DNA of 64,000 nt from NCBI GenBank assembly GCA_002914845.1, contig JXTC01000251.1, positions 111,717-175,716 on the forward strand, written 5' to 3'. Origin of the DNA: Trema orientale. Its lineage: Eukaryota > Streptophyta > Magnoliopsida > Rosales > Cannabaceae. The position numbers and the translations under genes were made by a program. Positions within the stretch are counted from its first letter, which is position 1. Each line of letters starts with the position of its first letter. The notes under the pieces were generated by a model, which searched no databases, had not been told where the DNA came from, and worked only from the letters and a program-made list of their open reading frames with translations. This document shows, piece by piece, positions 36,095 through 48,476 of the stretch.

Positions 36095-36666
36095 AGAGGT
36101 GAGCACAATGCAATAGAAGAAAATTTTAATTATCGTAGTTAAAAAAATTCTATTAATCACACCAAATTACACCGTATTTTGCAGTTTGATGCGATGTAGT
36201 TTATATAGTTTAGGATCCTGGTATAGGTCTTAACTAATTTGGGCCAAATTTAAGAAACAATCTTCAAAAAGTTATAATTATTAAAGTAAAATCATTTAAA
36301 AGATAACATCTTAATAATATGCAACCCAATCTAAATGAAGTAAAACAAGAATGTCTAAAATTCAAAATTTAAAAATTCTTATAAACAACATTATAACAAA
36401 CAAAGTTGTAAGTTCTCATTCGTTTAACTCTATCCAAGAATTTTAAAATATATTAGAACTTAGTGTATAAAAATATTTTTAAATTAGATATACATTGTAT
36501 ATGCAGTGTGGTTAATTGTGGAAATTAAAAACTTATTTTGTATTTTATACCACACCATGATAGTAGAGAAAACCTAGATCCCAAACCATACCACGAAGTA
36601 AAATAACTATACCGCATCACGCGTATTGGTTCAGTTTGGAAGGTTAAGCGAAATCTGTTCACCCCT
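36095..36666. mobile_element. Non-autonomous hAT-type element, about 572 bp
   Basis: The left tip is agaggtgagca and the right tip, reverse-complemented, is aggggtgaaca. A perfect 9-base direct repeat ACTTTTCTT flanks it (36086-36094 and 36667-36675). Since the tips can be shifted by one base, the true duplication may be the 8 bases usual for hAT. Inside are atgcaatag/gcgatgtag-type subterminal phrases and no ORF. Confidence 0.72.
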
Positions 36667-36675
36667 ACTTTTCTT

Positions 36676-37167
36676 AGAAAAATTTACATCTAGTGCTCTT
36701 TTTGTGTCTCATATTTCACAAATACCTATTTTTAATTTTTTTCAAAATACCCATTTTTACAGTATACATTTTATATGTAAAATATATGTGGTATATATTT
36801 ACATTGTAGATTTTTATATAGTTTACATTTACTATGTAAATTATACTATAGTATATATTCTGAAATGTATAACGATTTTTAGGTATAATTTTTATGTATG
36901 AAATATATACTACAATATATATTCCATGCATATAATATTTGTTGTTTATGTTTCTCTAAATATGGATATAAAAATAGATATTTGTGAATAAAAATAAAAA
37001 TAGGCATTTATAAAAATATGTTTAATGAAACAGGTATTTATGAACATTTCCTTCTTTATTAAGTTCTAGATGGGTTAAGTAGACAATTACCACTTTTTTA
37101 AATATTTAATTAAATTTACCACCACTATTAGATTCTATCACTTTTGGAAGAGAATTAGTTAAAAATT
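36676..37167. other. AT-rich intergenic stretch with TATAT/TTTACAT runs
   Basis: Dense tatatt/ttacatt low-complexity repeats (about 36760-36930) produce overlapping ORFs on both strands that are not genes. Confidence 0.6.
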
Positions 37168-37296
37168 TGTCAAGAATTTGTCAAGAATCCGTCAAGAATC
37201 CATCAAGAATCTGTCAAGATTATCACTGACGTCAAGAATCTGTCAAGAATCCGTCAAGATCGTCAAGAATTCGTCAAAAATTCATCAAGAATTCAT
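37168..37296. repeat. Minisatellite, 11-bp unit (gtcaagaatcc)
   Basis: About eleven imperfect copies of gtcaagaatcc/-tt/-ctg run head to tail, interrupted once at about 37221-37230. The copies are contiguous with no spacers, so this is a minisatellite. Confidence 0.88.
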
Positions 37297-39130
37297 TTAA
37301 AAAAGTGATATGATGATAGATTTAATTAATGAAGAAAAAAAATGGTATTCACCTAATTTATTCGTTCTATATAGTATAGTACTCTAACAGAATGGCATAT
37401 GGCTCAGGGCCTCCACCTCAACTGTTATAGCGATGTGGATCCATCCCACACCATTGCCTCTATTTTATTTTACCTATAAAACCCAAAAAGAATTACAAAA
37501 ATACGGAAGTCAGTTTTTTTTTTTCCCTAATTCTCATATAGTTTTTAATAAAAAATATTACTTTTAAAAAAATAATATTTTTACAATGATTACTAGTTAC
37601 CAATTTCTGAAAACTAAATATTAGTTACTAGTTACTAGTTATGTATCAGTTATAAATACATTTGGTTACTAATTATTAGTACTCGAAAATTGGTTACTAG
37701 TTACTAGTTATCATTTTAAAAAATGACATATTAGAACCGTACCAGATCTACAAAAAATAGAATCCACTGTATTTTTCTAATTTTTTTTCCCTAAAAATAT
37801 TGTACAAGGCCTAATTTTCACAAAATTTTCTCCCTTGGACTCTTGTCCAAAAAATAACATTACTCATTTTAGTCGTAGAACTTCAATGTAATTCGAATTA
37901 AATTTAATTCATGTCATTGTGTTCATAAAATATTTTCTACAACTTAATTTATTTTTCAAAATAATTAATTATTATTGAAAAAATAAAATATCCTTAGACG
38001 TTTAATATTCTGTTTTTACAACTATTTCACATGTATGTAAAAATAATAACTTCCACGAATGAAAATTTTCTGCTCGTGGAAGTTCTTCAATATAATCGTT
38101 GCCAATTGCATTATAAAAATTACAAAAAACATCAAACGAAATATTTTTCAGTACGAGTTTTACAATATAGCCATGTGAAGACATAAGAGATATCAAAGCA
38201 TGCAACCAGTAGACATAAGAGATATTAAAGCAAACAGTGGGGATTTAAGGGTGAATCTGTAATCACTTTCTAATCTTTAAACGAATGTTATAATACTAGT
38301 TTAGAGATCAATAGTACCTACTGCGCTTATGTGGTTGCATTCTAATTACATACAGATGTTATGTACTCCCACGCAAGCCATCTAACCAGATTATATAAAA
38401 TGACCAAAATGCCTTTCTCATGTCAACAATAGACAAGAGAAGTGGTAATTACTAGATACGACATCCGAAAATCATAATTGACCGTCACCACATTTATTTA
38501 TTTATTTACTGCTGGAAGTCTACCTCATTTAATTATGTGTACGTGTTGAAACCATATGATATATCACCGAGGTTAACTATAAACAGAAACTTTCATGGAG
38601 AGGAAAATTTCCATATATGGCAACAAGCCATGTTGTGCTCAAATTTTTATAAACTATTGAAACCAAACACAATCGCTTTTCTACACAAGACTCCACATTG
38701 CTGATAATGATATAACAAAGACCATCTAGTTCCCAACTTATACACATTTGATATCGACTTTGATATAAAGTATATGAAAGCAACCTAGAGTTTGATCCTT
38801 GCACATGCTTCCTTTAAGATTGAGAGTTTCGAACATTATTAGACCATGTTCTTTCAACGTTCCTTTGGGAAATGATGTAACATGTGATATCGTCCAAACA
38901 TATATGCTCAAAGCAACCCGACACAAATGCTCGAGCTACACATTTTTGTAATGGTTGAACCAGGCGAAGCCGCTGTGTGAATTGGAAGCATGTTGCAGTG
39001 AACTAAATGAAAGATGACAGGCAATCATTATATAGATTGTGAACCTTAAATTTAGTAGGATATAGTGAAAATATAATACTCATGTTGTCGTGCACACCTA
39101 ATGTCAATGCACTAAGATGATTTCTTTTTG
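37297..39130. other. Intergenic, no gene recognised
   Basis: A cluster of ttactagttac repeats at about 37585-37715 forms both direct and inverted copies. The rest is unstructured AT-rich sequence; short minus-strand ORFs at 38002-38926 have no conserved features. Confidence 0.5.
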
Positions 39131-39138
39131 TGAAGTCT

Positions 39139-39510
39139 CTTAGCCATGTTTGGAATACAGGATAAGGATGAAATTAGATTGGATTAAATTAATCTCACAT
39201 TTAGTGCATGTATATAAGAGAGATTAGATTAGATTAAAATAATCCATTCTAAAATAATACCCTTAATAAAGGATAATCTTATACTCTTGAGAATTTGGGA
39301 TTGAGAGGGATTAGGAATTTGATTAAAAATAGTAGAATATTTTTGAATTAGTAAAAAATAGTAATTTCGAAATTAAACTTTAAAAGTAGCATACTAAACA
39401 TGAGATAGGATTGGATTATAATCTTATCTTATTTTATCCTATCCAATCCAATCAAATTCTTTAAAATATTCCAATTCTATCCTATCCTATCCTATCCTAC
39501 ATATACCAAA
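39139..39510. mobile_element. MITE, 372 bp, with 8-bp target-site duplication
   Basis: The left tip holds catgtttggaatacaggataaggat and the right tip, reverse-complemented, tttggtatatgtaggataggat. Both arms are rich in ggatt / aatcc and ggata / tatcc. A perfect 8-bp direct repeat TGAAGTCT flanks it (39131-39138 and 39511-39518). Confidence 0.7.
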
Positions 39511-39518
39511 TGAAGTCT

Positions 39519-40381
39519 TTGATAAATAGGCTTATGATAGAGTAAATTGTCAATATATATATATATCCCACATTATCTAGGGTTGGTGTAAGGTAATGTT
39601 CATAACTAAGGATCCACCTCAGATTTTGTAGGCTTAGACCTCGAAAATAAATATACATAATATCATATCAAGTGAAGGAGGGGGTATTATACATTTATAC
39701 TACAATCATCATAAAAGCTAAACAACTAATTCATTAAACTGGCAAATTGTGTAAGTGATACATATAAATGTAAATTTTAACTCTTTTGCTATATAAGAAT
39801 AAAAATGGCGAAAACAAAAAGTTTCATTAAGCAGAATAGGGTTTCTTAATCTTATTTGTGTTGAAAAATGAATACTCCTCTTAGGAAGCTAGTACGTACG
39901 AAGAACCTGTTTTATTTAGATAGTTATTCTAAATTATAAACACTATTCAAAAGGACCCAGTTATCCTTCTTTTTTAATCCAACAATTTTCAGTACTGTTC
40001 TAAGAAGATTTTGCTTTTGTCCAAAGAAAAAGTACGCCAAACTGGTCCTATATAATAGGTTGCACTGATGCTCTTCAATTTGAGAGGACGTATCTACTAT
40101 CTCGCTTTGACTTTTGTTCTCTCTCCAATTATATTATTGCAAAAAATTAAGCACAAATGGTAATACAACTAATGCTTCTTGACTAAAAGAGGAAAGAATA
40201 TTTATTCTCATACCTACTATTATTTACGACAAAGATTTACTACAAAGAATTTCATGCATGTTCATTCTTCAAAAAATAAGGAAAAAAGAAAAATTACAAG
40301 ACAAGACAAAGAAAAAAAGGGAAAAAGGAAATTCCAATCTTTCATTTTGGGCCTTTGGAAATTAGCAATAATAAAGGGAGA
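39519..40381. other. Intergenic, downstream of the C2 gene, nothing recognised
   Basis: It contains the C2-gene 3'UTR at its right edge and a plus-strand lysine-rich ORF (40179-40385) antisense to that UTR, which I do not believe. Confidence 0.5.
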
Positions 40382-42935
40382 CTAGAAATTGCTCTCCCTC
40401 CATCCTCCAAACTTCTTTCCATCATTTTGCTCTTCTACCTACAAAGTAGCAACAATCACTAACATGATCAAGCAACCATATATATATATATATATATATT
40501 AAACCACAGCATCATTTTTGTTAATATTTCTAAAACATAAATCCAACCAATCCCATAACTGCATATAGTAAACAACCTTTTTTCTTTTTTTTTTTTTTTT
40601 TTTTTTTGAAAGCAAGAAGAAGAGAGTTACCTTGCGGGTGAAAGTTACACCAACTTGAATCTCTCCGCGATAATTTTGGTCTGAGCCAACTACACGGTAT
40701 TTGCGAGGGTGTAGTTCTGCAATTCCATTCTCGGCTCCTAGTGCCAGTAAATCCTCCACGTAGATTCTGCTTTCAAATATTGAAATTAGAAAATACTGCT
40801 CTCTCATGACCAAAATGAATCGGAGAAGAAAAATAATCCAATTAGCATGTGTATTACACTTTGATATATCCCATATTGCAAATTCAAGTTATGATGTTAA
40901 CTACGCATACAAGAAAATTAAGGAGAAAAGAGAGAGCTAGTAGTCATGCATGCAAGTAAGAAGTCGTATCGAGTACGAGTAAATATTCCAAGGACAGCTT
41001 CCTTACGTGGCTTGTCCAATGAAATCATCGGAGGAGAAAGTGTCCTTGTCCAGGATTTTGAGGATGAGCTTAAAGTTATCACCAGAACCTGGATACTCTG
41101 CCCTAAAGCTGAATTTCTCATTCCATGATGGACTGCTGCCTTGCCCTGCACCATTATTTTCAAATATATAGGAATGACTTTGTTTTGCATCGCAAAACTA
41201 ATGAAAGCTCTTGAGCTAGCTGTCAAATGTATTTGTTAATCTATTATGCTTTGTGGATTAGTGACCAACATTTTTCAAATCAATATTCTTTGATGTTTTT
41301 TCATATATAGGTAACCAAATAGAAGAAGAAAAAAGAAAAAAAAAAAAAAAAGATGAAGGTATCAAATTACATACATTTATATATTGACATGGACTCGAGA
41401 AGTCATCCATATATATATATATTAAAAAATAAGTGTTGGGATTTTAATTGGAATTTGATATTAAGCATGGTAGTCCGAAGGCCTAAGACAATATAAATAA
41501 AACCTTGACATTTCACCAGCAATATATATAATATAATAGTTTTAGGGGATAATATCATAAAAAACTCACAACTTTTAGCTTTTTAGCAAAAAAAAATATC
41601 CATGCCTTTTCATTAATATCAAATAAAATCTTCTACTTGTGTTTTTCTATCAATTCTCACCGAATTTACAAATACAGTCAAAATTAGAGTTTAAAATTAT
41701 AACATAGATATCTTTATTCTTTAAAATTATCTATTGGCATCCATAAAAATAGTCAGAAGGCAATCGTCTAGACTGGAAAGTGATATGTAATCTCTTAAGA
41801 ATCTAACAGTAGCAGCTTTCAAAAGACACAAAAATTATTTTTTTGAATTATATTATCTGATTTCAAAAATTAAAAATATTCATTTTTAATAATTTTAACT
41901 CCAAATTTGACTATACATGTGGATTCGATGAAATTTAATAGAATAACACAAATAGCAAGTTTTATTTGATATTAGTGAAAATGTATGAATTTTTTTGGAT
42001 AAAAAGCTAAAAATCATTTTGTTTTTGATATTATCCCATAGTCGTAGCTAGTAATTTTAAAAACAAAATAAATAAATAACCTAGCTAGCAATTTCACGAG
42101 AACATGCATGCCTGTGGCAACAAATTAGTCACCACCATCCAATGGCAGGTATTGTTCGAGTTGACCAGGTCACTAGATGCACCAACGACCCTCATTTTTG
42201 TTCAATGGTACTCAAAGTCTACTTGGTGACAAATACTAGGTGATAGTCTACTTGGTGACAAATACTAGGTGATTAATATATAAGTAATGTGCTTATAATA
42301 TTTGTTCTTGATAGTTTTATATTTGAGCAATTTTTTCAACTAAAAACTTTATGAATATACGATTAATTCTCTAAATCATATCAAGGATAATTTGGCTCAT
42401 TCATTTGCTTCATCAGAAAATTATTATCATTCGATAATTTTTCTGATTGTCGAAACATATTCATACGATTCATTGGGAAATTGGGAACCAATTAACTAAC
42501 CTCGAGCTACGACGCTCTTGCGCTCTTGGCCTTTGTATTGAATCAGAACATAAGGATCCATGTCGCCTAACAAATACAGACTTTATTCAATTTATTGATA
42601 AAGAAGGATCACCACCAAGAGAGAGAAACCATATGAAATTATTAGTTGCAATTTTCTAGCTAGCTCTGATTCGTCAAATAATAAGTTTCAAAATTTCTAT
42701 CCAGAAGATAGAATTGTATACATAACATCAAAAGAGTAAGAGGAAAACTCCTTAATGAAGAAGATATATACATAACATCAAACTCTGAAAAATGCCTTGT
42801 TTGTTTTGGGGTATATGAATAAAAACAGCCTAACAGAATAGAGAGAGAGAGAGAGAGAAGAAATGTACCAAAGAAATCAGTGTCTCCAAGACCCTTTGCA
42901 TTCACTAGCAAGACCTCCATAATTCCAGTTGCCAT
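40382..42935 (-). CDS. Small C2-domain protein, elicitor-responsive protein 3-like
   Basis: Five exons keep phase: 42935-42869, 42566-42501, 41145-41007, 40766-40631 and 40438-40382, giving 154 residues, the normal size for single-C2 proteins such as ERG3 and the 16-kDa phloem protein. The C2 domain fills most of the chain. Calcium-loop aspartates are present in GDTDFFGDMDPYV (D18, D24) and LDKDTFSSDDFIG (D77, D79, D85), so calcium-dependent lipid binding is likely intact. The tail VEEQNDGKKFGGW matches the family ending and fixes the last exon. The start opens directly into the first beta strand. Introns hold a CT microsatellite (42838-42860), a MITE (intron 2) and a poly-A tract. A role in defence signalling is known for relatives, inferred here. 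Confidence 0.9.
41546..42037. mobile_element. Inverted-repeat MITE in intron 2 of the C2 gene, about 492 bp
   Basis: The two arms are inverted copies for about 150 bases: left gggataatatcataaaaaac and ttttagctttttagc; right reverse-complemented gggataatatcaaaaacaaa and ttttagctttttatcc. Both arms also share aatatcaaataaaa. The flanks atagttttag and atagtcgtag match at 8 of 10 bases, fitting a worn 9-10-bp target duplication of Mutator type. Inserted DNA in a transcribed intron could form a long hairpin RNA. Confidence 0.78.
42220..42275. repeat. Tandem duplication, about 33-bp unit x2
   Basis: Two adjacent copies of agtctacttggtgacaaata followed by ctaggtgat lie in intron 2 of the C2 gene. 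Confidence 0.85.
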
Positions 42936-44640
42936 ATCTCTGTCCTTCTCAGTTTCTCTGTTTCTCTCTCTCTAAGAATTAATTACCGTTGCAATGAGAT
43001 TATGATTGAATGTATGATTTTATATAGAAACGTTAATAAGGACTAGTAGCTATAGGGATGTGGGGACAGGCGTTCAAGATTCCCAAAAGAACTACAAGTC
43101 ATGTCCGCCACCTCAAAGCCAGCCGCCAGTTAGGTCTCTTTCCTTCAATTTATATATTTGGCGTTACATAATTGACTGTTTAGAGTAAAGATTTAAGATA
43201 TGATAATACAACTCCTAAGCATCGATTCTTTTCTAAAGCAACTATAGGTTAAAGTAGAAACCAACCCCTAAGACACGTGGCATGATATCCTTAGCCTGCC
43301 CACCATGAAGTCATATATAATACTTTAATGGGGAAAGCGTGTAGGGTATAGTAAAAATTGACGGCTTATAAAATCATTTTCAGTACCCGAAGGCAAAAGC
43401 TGGCAATTAGCACGTTTTCAAATTAGCCCCACTCGTAATATTTTAACTTCCAACTTGCAAACACAAACCCTATGCACATGATTACTTGGTAAAATATTCT
43501 CGAATTTTCATCTTAATTATTTATCAAAAGCCCAAAAACTATTTAACTCATCTATCATCCATACTAAGCTGTAGAAACCTAAATAATATATAACGGGTCT
43601 TGAAAGTTGGATAGAAAAATTGGAGAACATTCATAATATATCTTAGATTTGACATTGTCGAATAGTATTGGATTGTATTGCGTTACAGAGACACAATTGA
43701 GAGACAAAGCTCAAGAGAAAGGGTGTTATGGATTTTTATAATTTTTTTTGGTGTTGCTCATGATAGGAATCGGACTGCAATGTGGGAAGAAGTGAGAAAT
43801 TAGACTTGTATATGGGAAAGAACTGATTTTGCGCAAATGATCAGTTTGGTATTTGTAGTTTTTACTTAATTGTGATTCTATATAGTATATTTTAGTTTTA
43901 AGTATTTAGGACTCACTGTAGTTAGTAAGGTATGTAATAACGGAAGATGTTTTCCATACCGTTGGTTTCTAACAGGTTGGTTTTGGGTAGATATGTAGTA
44001 GGTGAAGATGCATTTGTACTTCTAATGGAAAAGGAAAATTGAAAACTGGTAATTTTGTACACAATCTAATATGCAATGAAAATGGTGTTTTAGAATGCGT
44101 ATTGCATTTTGCAACTTTTTGTGTATGCAATAATATACACTTTAAATATCACTTTGGATATAATCGCTTCATCTAAAAAAGAACCAAAAATAATTTATGT
44201 GGACATAAGTAATCATTACTACTCCGTATATTATATCCACTATCAATAGCTTTTCAAATTATTATGAAAATATTCATAAATAAAAGACCATTCAAAAATT
44301 GATCATAAATAGTTCCATTGATATTAAAACAGGAATTACATCAATTTGTCAATATAGTCCACCAGTTTACATTAACCTGTTTACAAAAGAATTTCTCTAC
44401 CCCACCGGTTTACAAATTAAACCTATCCAACATTGTTTAGTCACAAGTTTGCAGTCATTGCTTTACAAAATATACCACTTCACAATTTTCAGTCTTCTAC
44501 ACAATTACCATGTGCAACACCTAGTCATTGCTTTACAAAATATACCTACCCCTTTTAGTTAATTTCTTAGCAGGCCATCAATCATTGTTTAGACTTTATA
44601 AAAATTTACCATTTCCAATAAACATTCAAAAAAAAAAAAA
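42936..44640. other. Intergenic, C2-gene promoter side, nothing recognised
   Basis: A CT-rich patch at 42950-42973 probably lies in the C2-gene leader. A repeated phrase tttacaaaatatacc occurs at 44461 and 44531. No gene is seen. Confidence 0.5.
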
Positions 44641-44849
44641 AAAAGAAGTCTGATCTTCACAATTAAGGTCCTGCATATCTAGTAGATGGCCTTTTCCTTC
44701 CCTTTCCCATTTTCAGTTGCTTTAGTGGCTGCAGGAATAGGTTTGGAAGCTGCTGCATTGTCAACAATCTTTGCTCCTTGATTTTTTCGCACCTACATTA
44801 TAATGAATTCAATAAAAGTGAAGAATTAAACATATAAGGTAATACTATA

Positions 44850-47092
44850 CTATATAAAAGAATTAACCTGTAATTTGTCAACTTTTTTAGTATTCTGCTC
44901 ATTGGCCTTTGCAGTAGGATTCTTTATGGCCTTTTTAGTTGGCTTCTTTGTAGCCTTCATGATTGGCTTCTTTGTGGCATTCTCTGTTGCAGTGACTTGA
45001 ACTTGGGTTATAGCAGTTGGTGGCTGCAAGCCTTTTTTGGGGCCGTCCTTCTTGTTATGGCCCTCTAGATGATATATGCTACACTTTTTAATCTCTTTGG
45101 TCCTCCGAAGCTTAACAGTTTTATTACCAAGGACTTCTAATTCATCAGGCTCCATCCTCCTTAATTTTTTTGGTTTACCAGGTTGTCGCCTAAACTCTGG
45201 AGCTATAAGAGGAATAGAACCTGTTTTCCTCCATGCCTCAGGACCATTCAAAGGATTAACAACATGAAAATAAACTTTTAAATAAGTTTCCTTGTTGTAG
45301 CATTCATGAACAAAGAGAGTAGGGTTAATATCCCTGTCTTCTATGCAAGATATAGCATGAGGACATGGGATCCCGGTGAGGTCCCACCTGTGGCAACTGC
45401 ATGTTTGCAAGTTTAGATCAACACAAAACCTATCACCATTAAAATATCGTACTTCAAACTTATCATCACCACAATAGTCTGGAATACAATGTATAGCTGC
45501 AGTCTTGCTTTTTTCAATCCTTTTTGCTTATCGGATATCCAGTACATCTTATGGTTATTTTCAATTTGGAGATCATCCTTGAGAAAACCCAAGAACTAAC
45601 TCCAGGAATTCTTGTTCTCAGATTCTACAACTGCATATGCAATTGGGAACATAGAATTATCCCCATCAATTCCCACTGCAGACAATAGTTGACCTTCGTA
45701 ATGCCCTTTGATGTGGCAGCCATCTAGACTGATTAATGGTCTACAACCAGCTAAAACTCCTTTTTTACAAGCTGCCAGATAGACATATAGTCTTTCAAAA
45801 ATAGGTTTATCCATCTCTAAGTTGCACTTCATAAAGACAGTACTGCCAGGGTTGGAGGTCTTCAATTCTTTACAATAATCCCATAACATTGAGTATTGTT
45901 GGTCTTCTGATCCTTGGATATTCTTCATAGCCAGACCCCTAGCTCTGTAGTACTTCTAAATTGAAACATTGCCTGCAGTTTCATCTCTAACTTCCTCTGA
46001 AAAACTAGCCCTTGACCATTTTGGGTCAGCCCTCAATTTTTTTTCAAATCTTTTTGCAAGCCACTTGTATGTAACATACTTATTCTTATACACCCTGTCA
46101 CAAGTATGTGTGTTATTGAATGTTTTAATCTTAAAAGTTCCTTTCTTATCAATTAGAGATGCAAAAACCATCCAACTGCAGCCATCCTCACAAACTACGC
46201 TAACCCTCTTTTTCTCATTTTTTTGAACTTTATTTCTCTATGTGCTTTAATACCATACTCCTTCATAGTGTCCCTAAAAGAATCAACAGATAGAAATAGC
46301 ATACCAATCTTGAACACAGGATTAGCCATGTCACAATCAGGGTTGAATTCAGAATTACTCCTCTTAGGTCCCTCACCTTCTAAATCATAATCACTAATTA
46401 ACATCGGATTCTATGTCACTATCAGAGTCCGTATAAGTCTCAGGTGGAGGCAATGAACTACCTGCCGCACTAGCTGTTGGAGCCTTTTTCTTTTCGTGCT
46501 GTATTTCATCATCGGATTGCTCATAACCTGAATCAATTAAGTCATCTTCCATAACTTCAGTTTCTGCTCCAAGTTCACCATTACTAAATCTTCTACCCTC
46601 CTGCTCAATGGGGACATCATGAAAACCCATCTCGATTTCAAACTCAGACATTGGAACTTTAGTTTGTTCATCTTTCAACCCTAAACCTTCAAAAGTGAAC
46701 TCATAATCATCAATATTAAAAGACAAAAATTCTCCTTCAACAAGTCTTGTCTCGATGACATCCTTACATTGGCTAAAATCTACTCCCATAAATGGAGTTG
46801 ACACTACCACGTATAAAGTTACAACCCGACTACCATCTAATATTCTTGACATAGTCAATACAGCCTTATCAGATGTAATACGTTCAAACTCGGCCAAATT
46901 ACCATTGCTATTAGGTCTGTAATAGTATTCTTTTTCAGCATCTTTCGCATAACCTAATTCGAGCATGAACTCATCCAATTCTAGTAAACTTATGTAATCA
47001 AGTGAGCACAAATTATAGTGACACACTTTACCTCCCTCATAATGCCAAGTACCATTCCTTAGAAATATGCCTCCCCCATAGTAAATTCGCAA
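44850..47092 (-). pseudogene. Mutator-like (MuDR) transposase, internally deleted and interrupted
   Basis: Minus-strand blocks in order: a PB1-like N-terminal domain with acidic linker (46394-47092); the MuDR DNA-binding-type region (VFASLIDKKGTFKIKTFNNT, Cys/His, 45956-46230); the start of the MULE catalytic domain (PLISLDGCHIKGHYEG, first catalytic Asp, and AYAVVESENKNSW, 45596-45928); then, after a deletion, a SWIM zinc finger (CSCHRWDLTGIPCPH, about 45365-45410) and a Lys/Pro-rich tail. Lesions: a frame change in an A-run near 46220, stops at 45956-45958 and 45596-45598, and loss of the rest of the DDE core, with WISDKQKGL joined directly to RIEKS near 45525. It cannot encode active transposase. 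Terminal inverted repeats were not found. Confidence 0.87.
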
Positions 47093-48476
47093 TGTAAATG
47101 CTTCTCTTTCTCTCGGTTCTGCATTACCGAAAAAAAAAACAAATTAATAAAAAAAATGATACCATTTAGATTATACCAATAAATAGCTAAAAAAATTCAA
47201 AAAAAAAAAGATTTCTATCTATATTATATCCACTGTAAGTAGAGTCAAAAGTCATCTAGATTTACTATATATATGTGTGAAAATATGGAGGACTTCTCAA
47301 TGGTTACAATTTTTTTGTGACCATGAATGGATACTAAAAAAAGTAGTGATAGCATTAAATTTTTTTGATGGTAATAAATAGCATTAAATTTTTTTGGCCA
47401 ACTACCAGACTAATCACCACCGTAGGATATTAGATCTAACGGCTTAAACCATTGTAACCATCCATGGGTAAATATTGTTGTAACCATTTAAACCAAACCC
47501 GTAAAAATATATATATATATATATATATGTCAATTCAGGCAAATAAATCATCACTACTGAGTAAAAATTACGGAAAAAGTAAAAGGTTCTCAAATTAAAT
47601 TCATCAATATTCACACCACTTAAAAAACTAAGTAAAGTAAAAATATTGTTACAAAAGATCTGTTTCTTCTTTTTTCAATATAAAAACAAACAAAAAATTA
47701 AAAAGCGTAAAAACATTGGAATCTTATTATTAGTAAATTTTTATCTTTACTTAACTATAACATTCAAAAGAGCCAATACATATCTTGTTGCAAATAAAAA
47801 ATAAAGGATAATGATCAGTAGAAAATACGAGAAATTAGATAATTTCTATTCTATTTTACGAAATATGTTTACATCAGGATTATATTACCGCATAAAAAAA
47901 TATAATGGTTATTTTGTTAAGTAAATATGGAATAAAAAGTATTTTTTTTTTTCACTTTTGTGCTCTTGAAAAATCATTTTACAGTCTTCTTTTTTCTTTT
48001 TCTTTTTAGAGTAATAGACTTAAGGATAATACTACAATCAATAACCAAAAATCCAAAAAGAACGAAAATAGGTTCATAAAAATTTACCATAAGTTGGTTT
48101 TCTTCCTCCTCCAAGACGCAGAATAGCCATCTTAGAGGAGCCACAATCTGAGCCACCGAGTGTTGAAGAACTCTTTTTTTCTTTGAATGATTAACTTATG
48201 AGCCCTAACTCCCAAATTGAAATGTGATCATCTCCCAGACTCCCGCAATCTCCCAATTAGTAACCCACTTTCTTCTGTCACTTGGATTACCGAAAATGCC
48301 CTCAGCAAATGAGGCACATGCTGATGACATGACTAATTCTGTTAGCAATTTAATGCCTGTTACTGATTTGGGGCTAATTGTAACATTTTTCTTAATATAA
48401 GGATTTGATTGCTAAATTTATTTTTTTAGGGACCAAAATGCCAATTCACGAAAAACTCATGGGCCAATCGCGCCAA
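47093..48476. other. 5' side of the Mutator-like element; no intact gene
   Basis: It may hold the MULE's leader and right terminal repeat: gggaccaaaatgccaattca at about 48430 resembles a MULE tip, but no partner was found on the left. A weak inverted repeat around 47294-47490 (atggttacaa ... ttgtaaccat) and an (AT) run at 47507-47528 are present. The 60-codon minus ORF at 47974-48156 is not recognised. Confidence 0.4.

Noticed and set aside
36626..36931. Tyr/Ile-rich ORFs on both strands
   Set aside because: They come from TATA/TTTACA low-complexity DNA.
37168..37296. CRISPR-like array
   Set aside because: Repeats are contiguous 11-mers without unique spacers, and the genome is a plant; this is a minisatellite.
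40918..41226. Minus-strand 102-codon ORF
   Set aside because: It is an off-frame reading of C2-gene exon 3; the correct frame gives a continuous C2 domain.
47974..48156. 60-codon minus-strand ORF near the MULE
   Set aside because: No recognisable domain. It could be a MULE leader exon but nothing supports that.
48430..48476. Right terminal inverted repeat of the MULE
   Set aside because: The sequence resembles a MULE tip but I could not find its partner between 43 and 44.9 kb.
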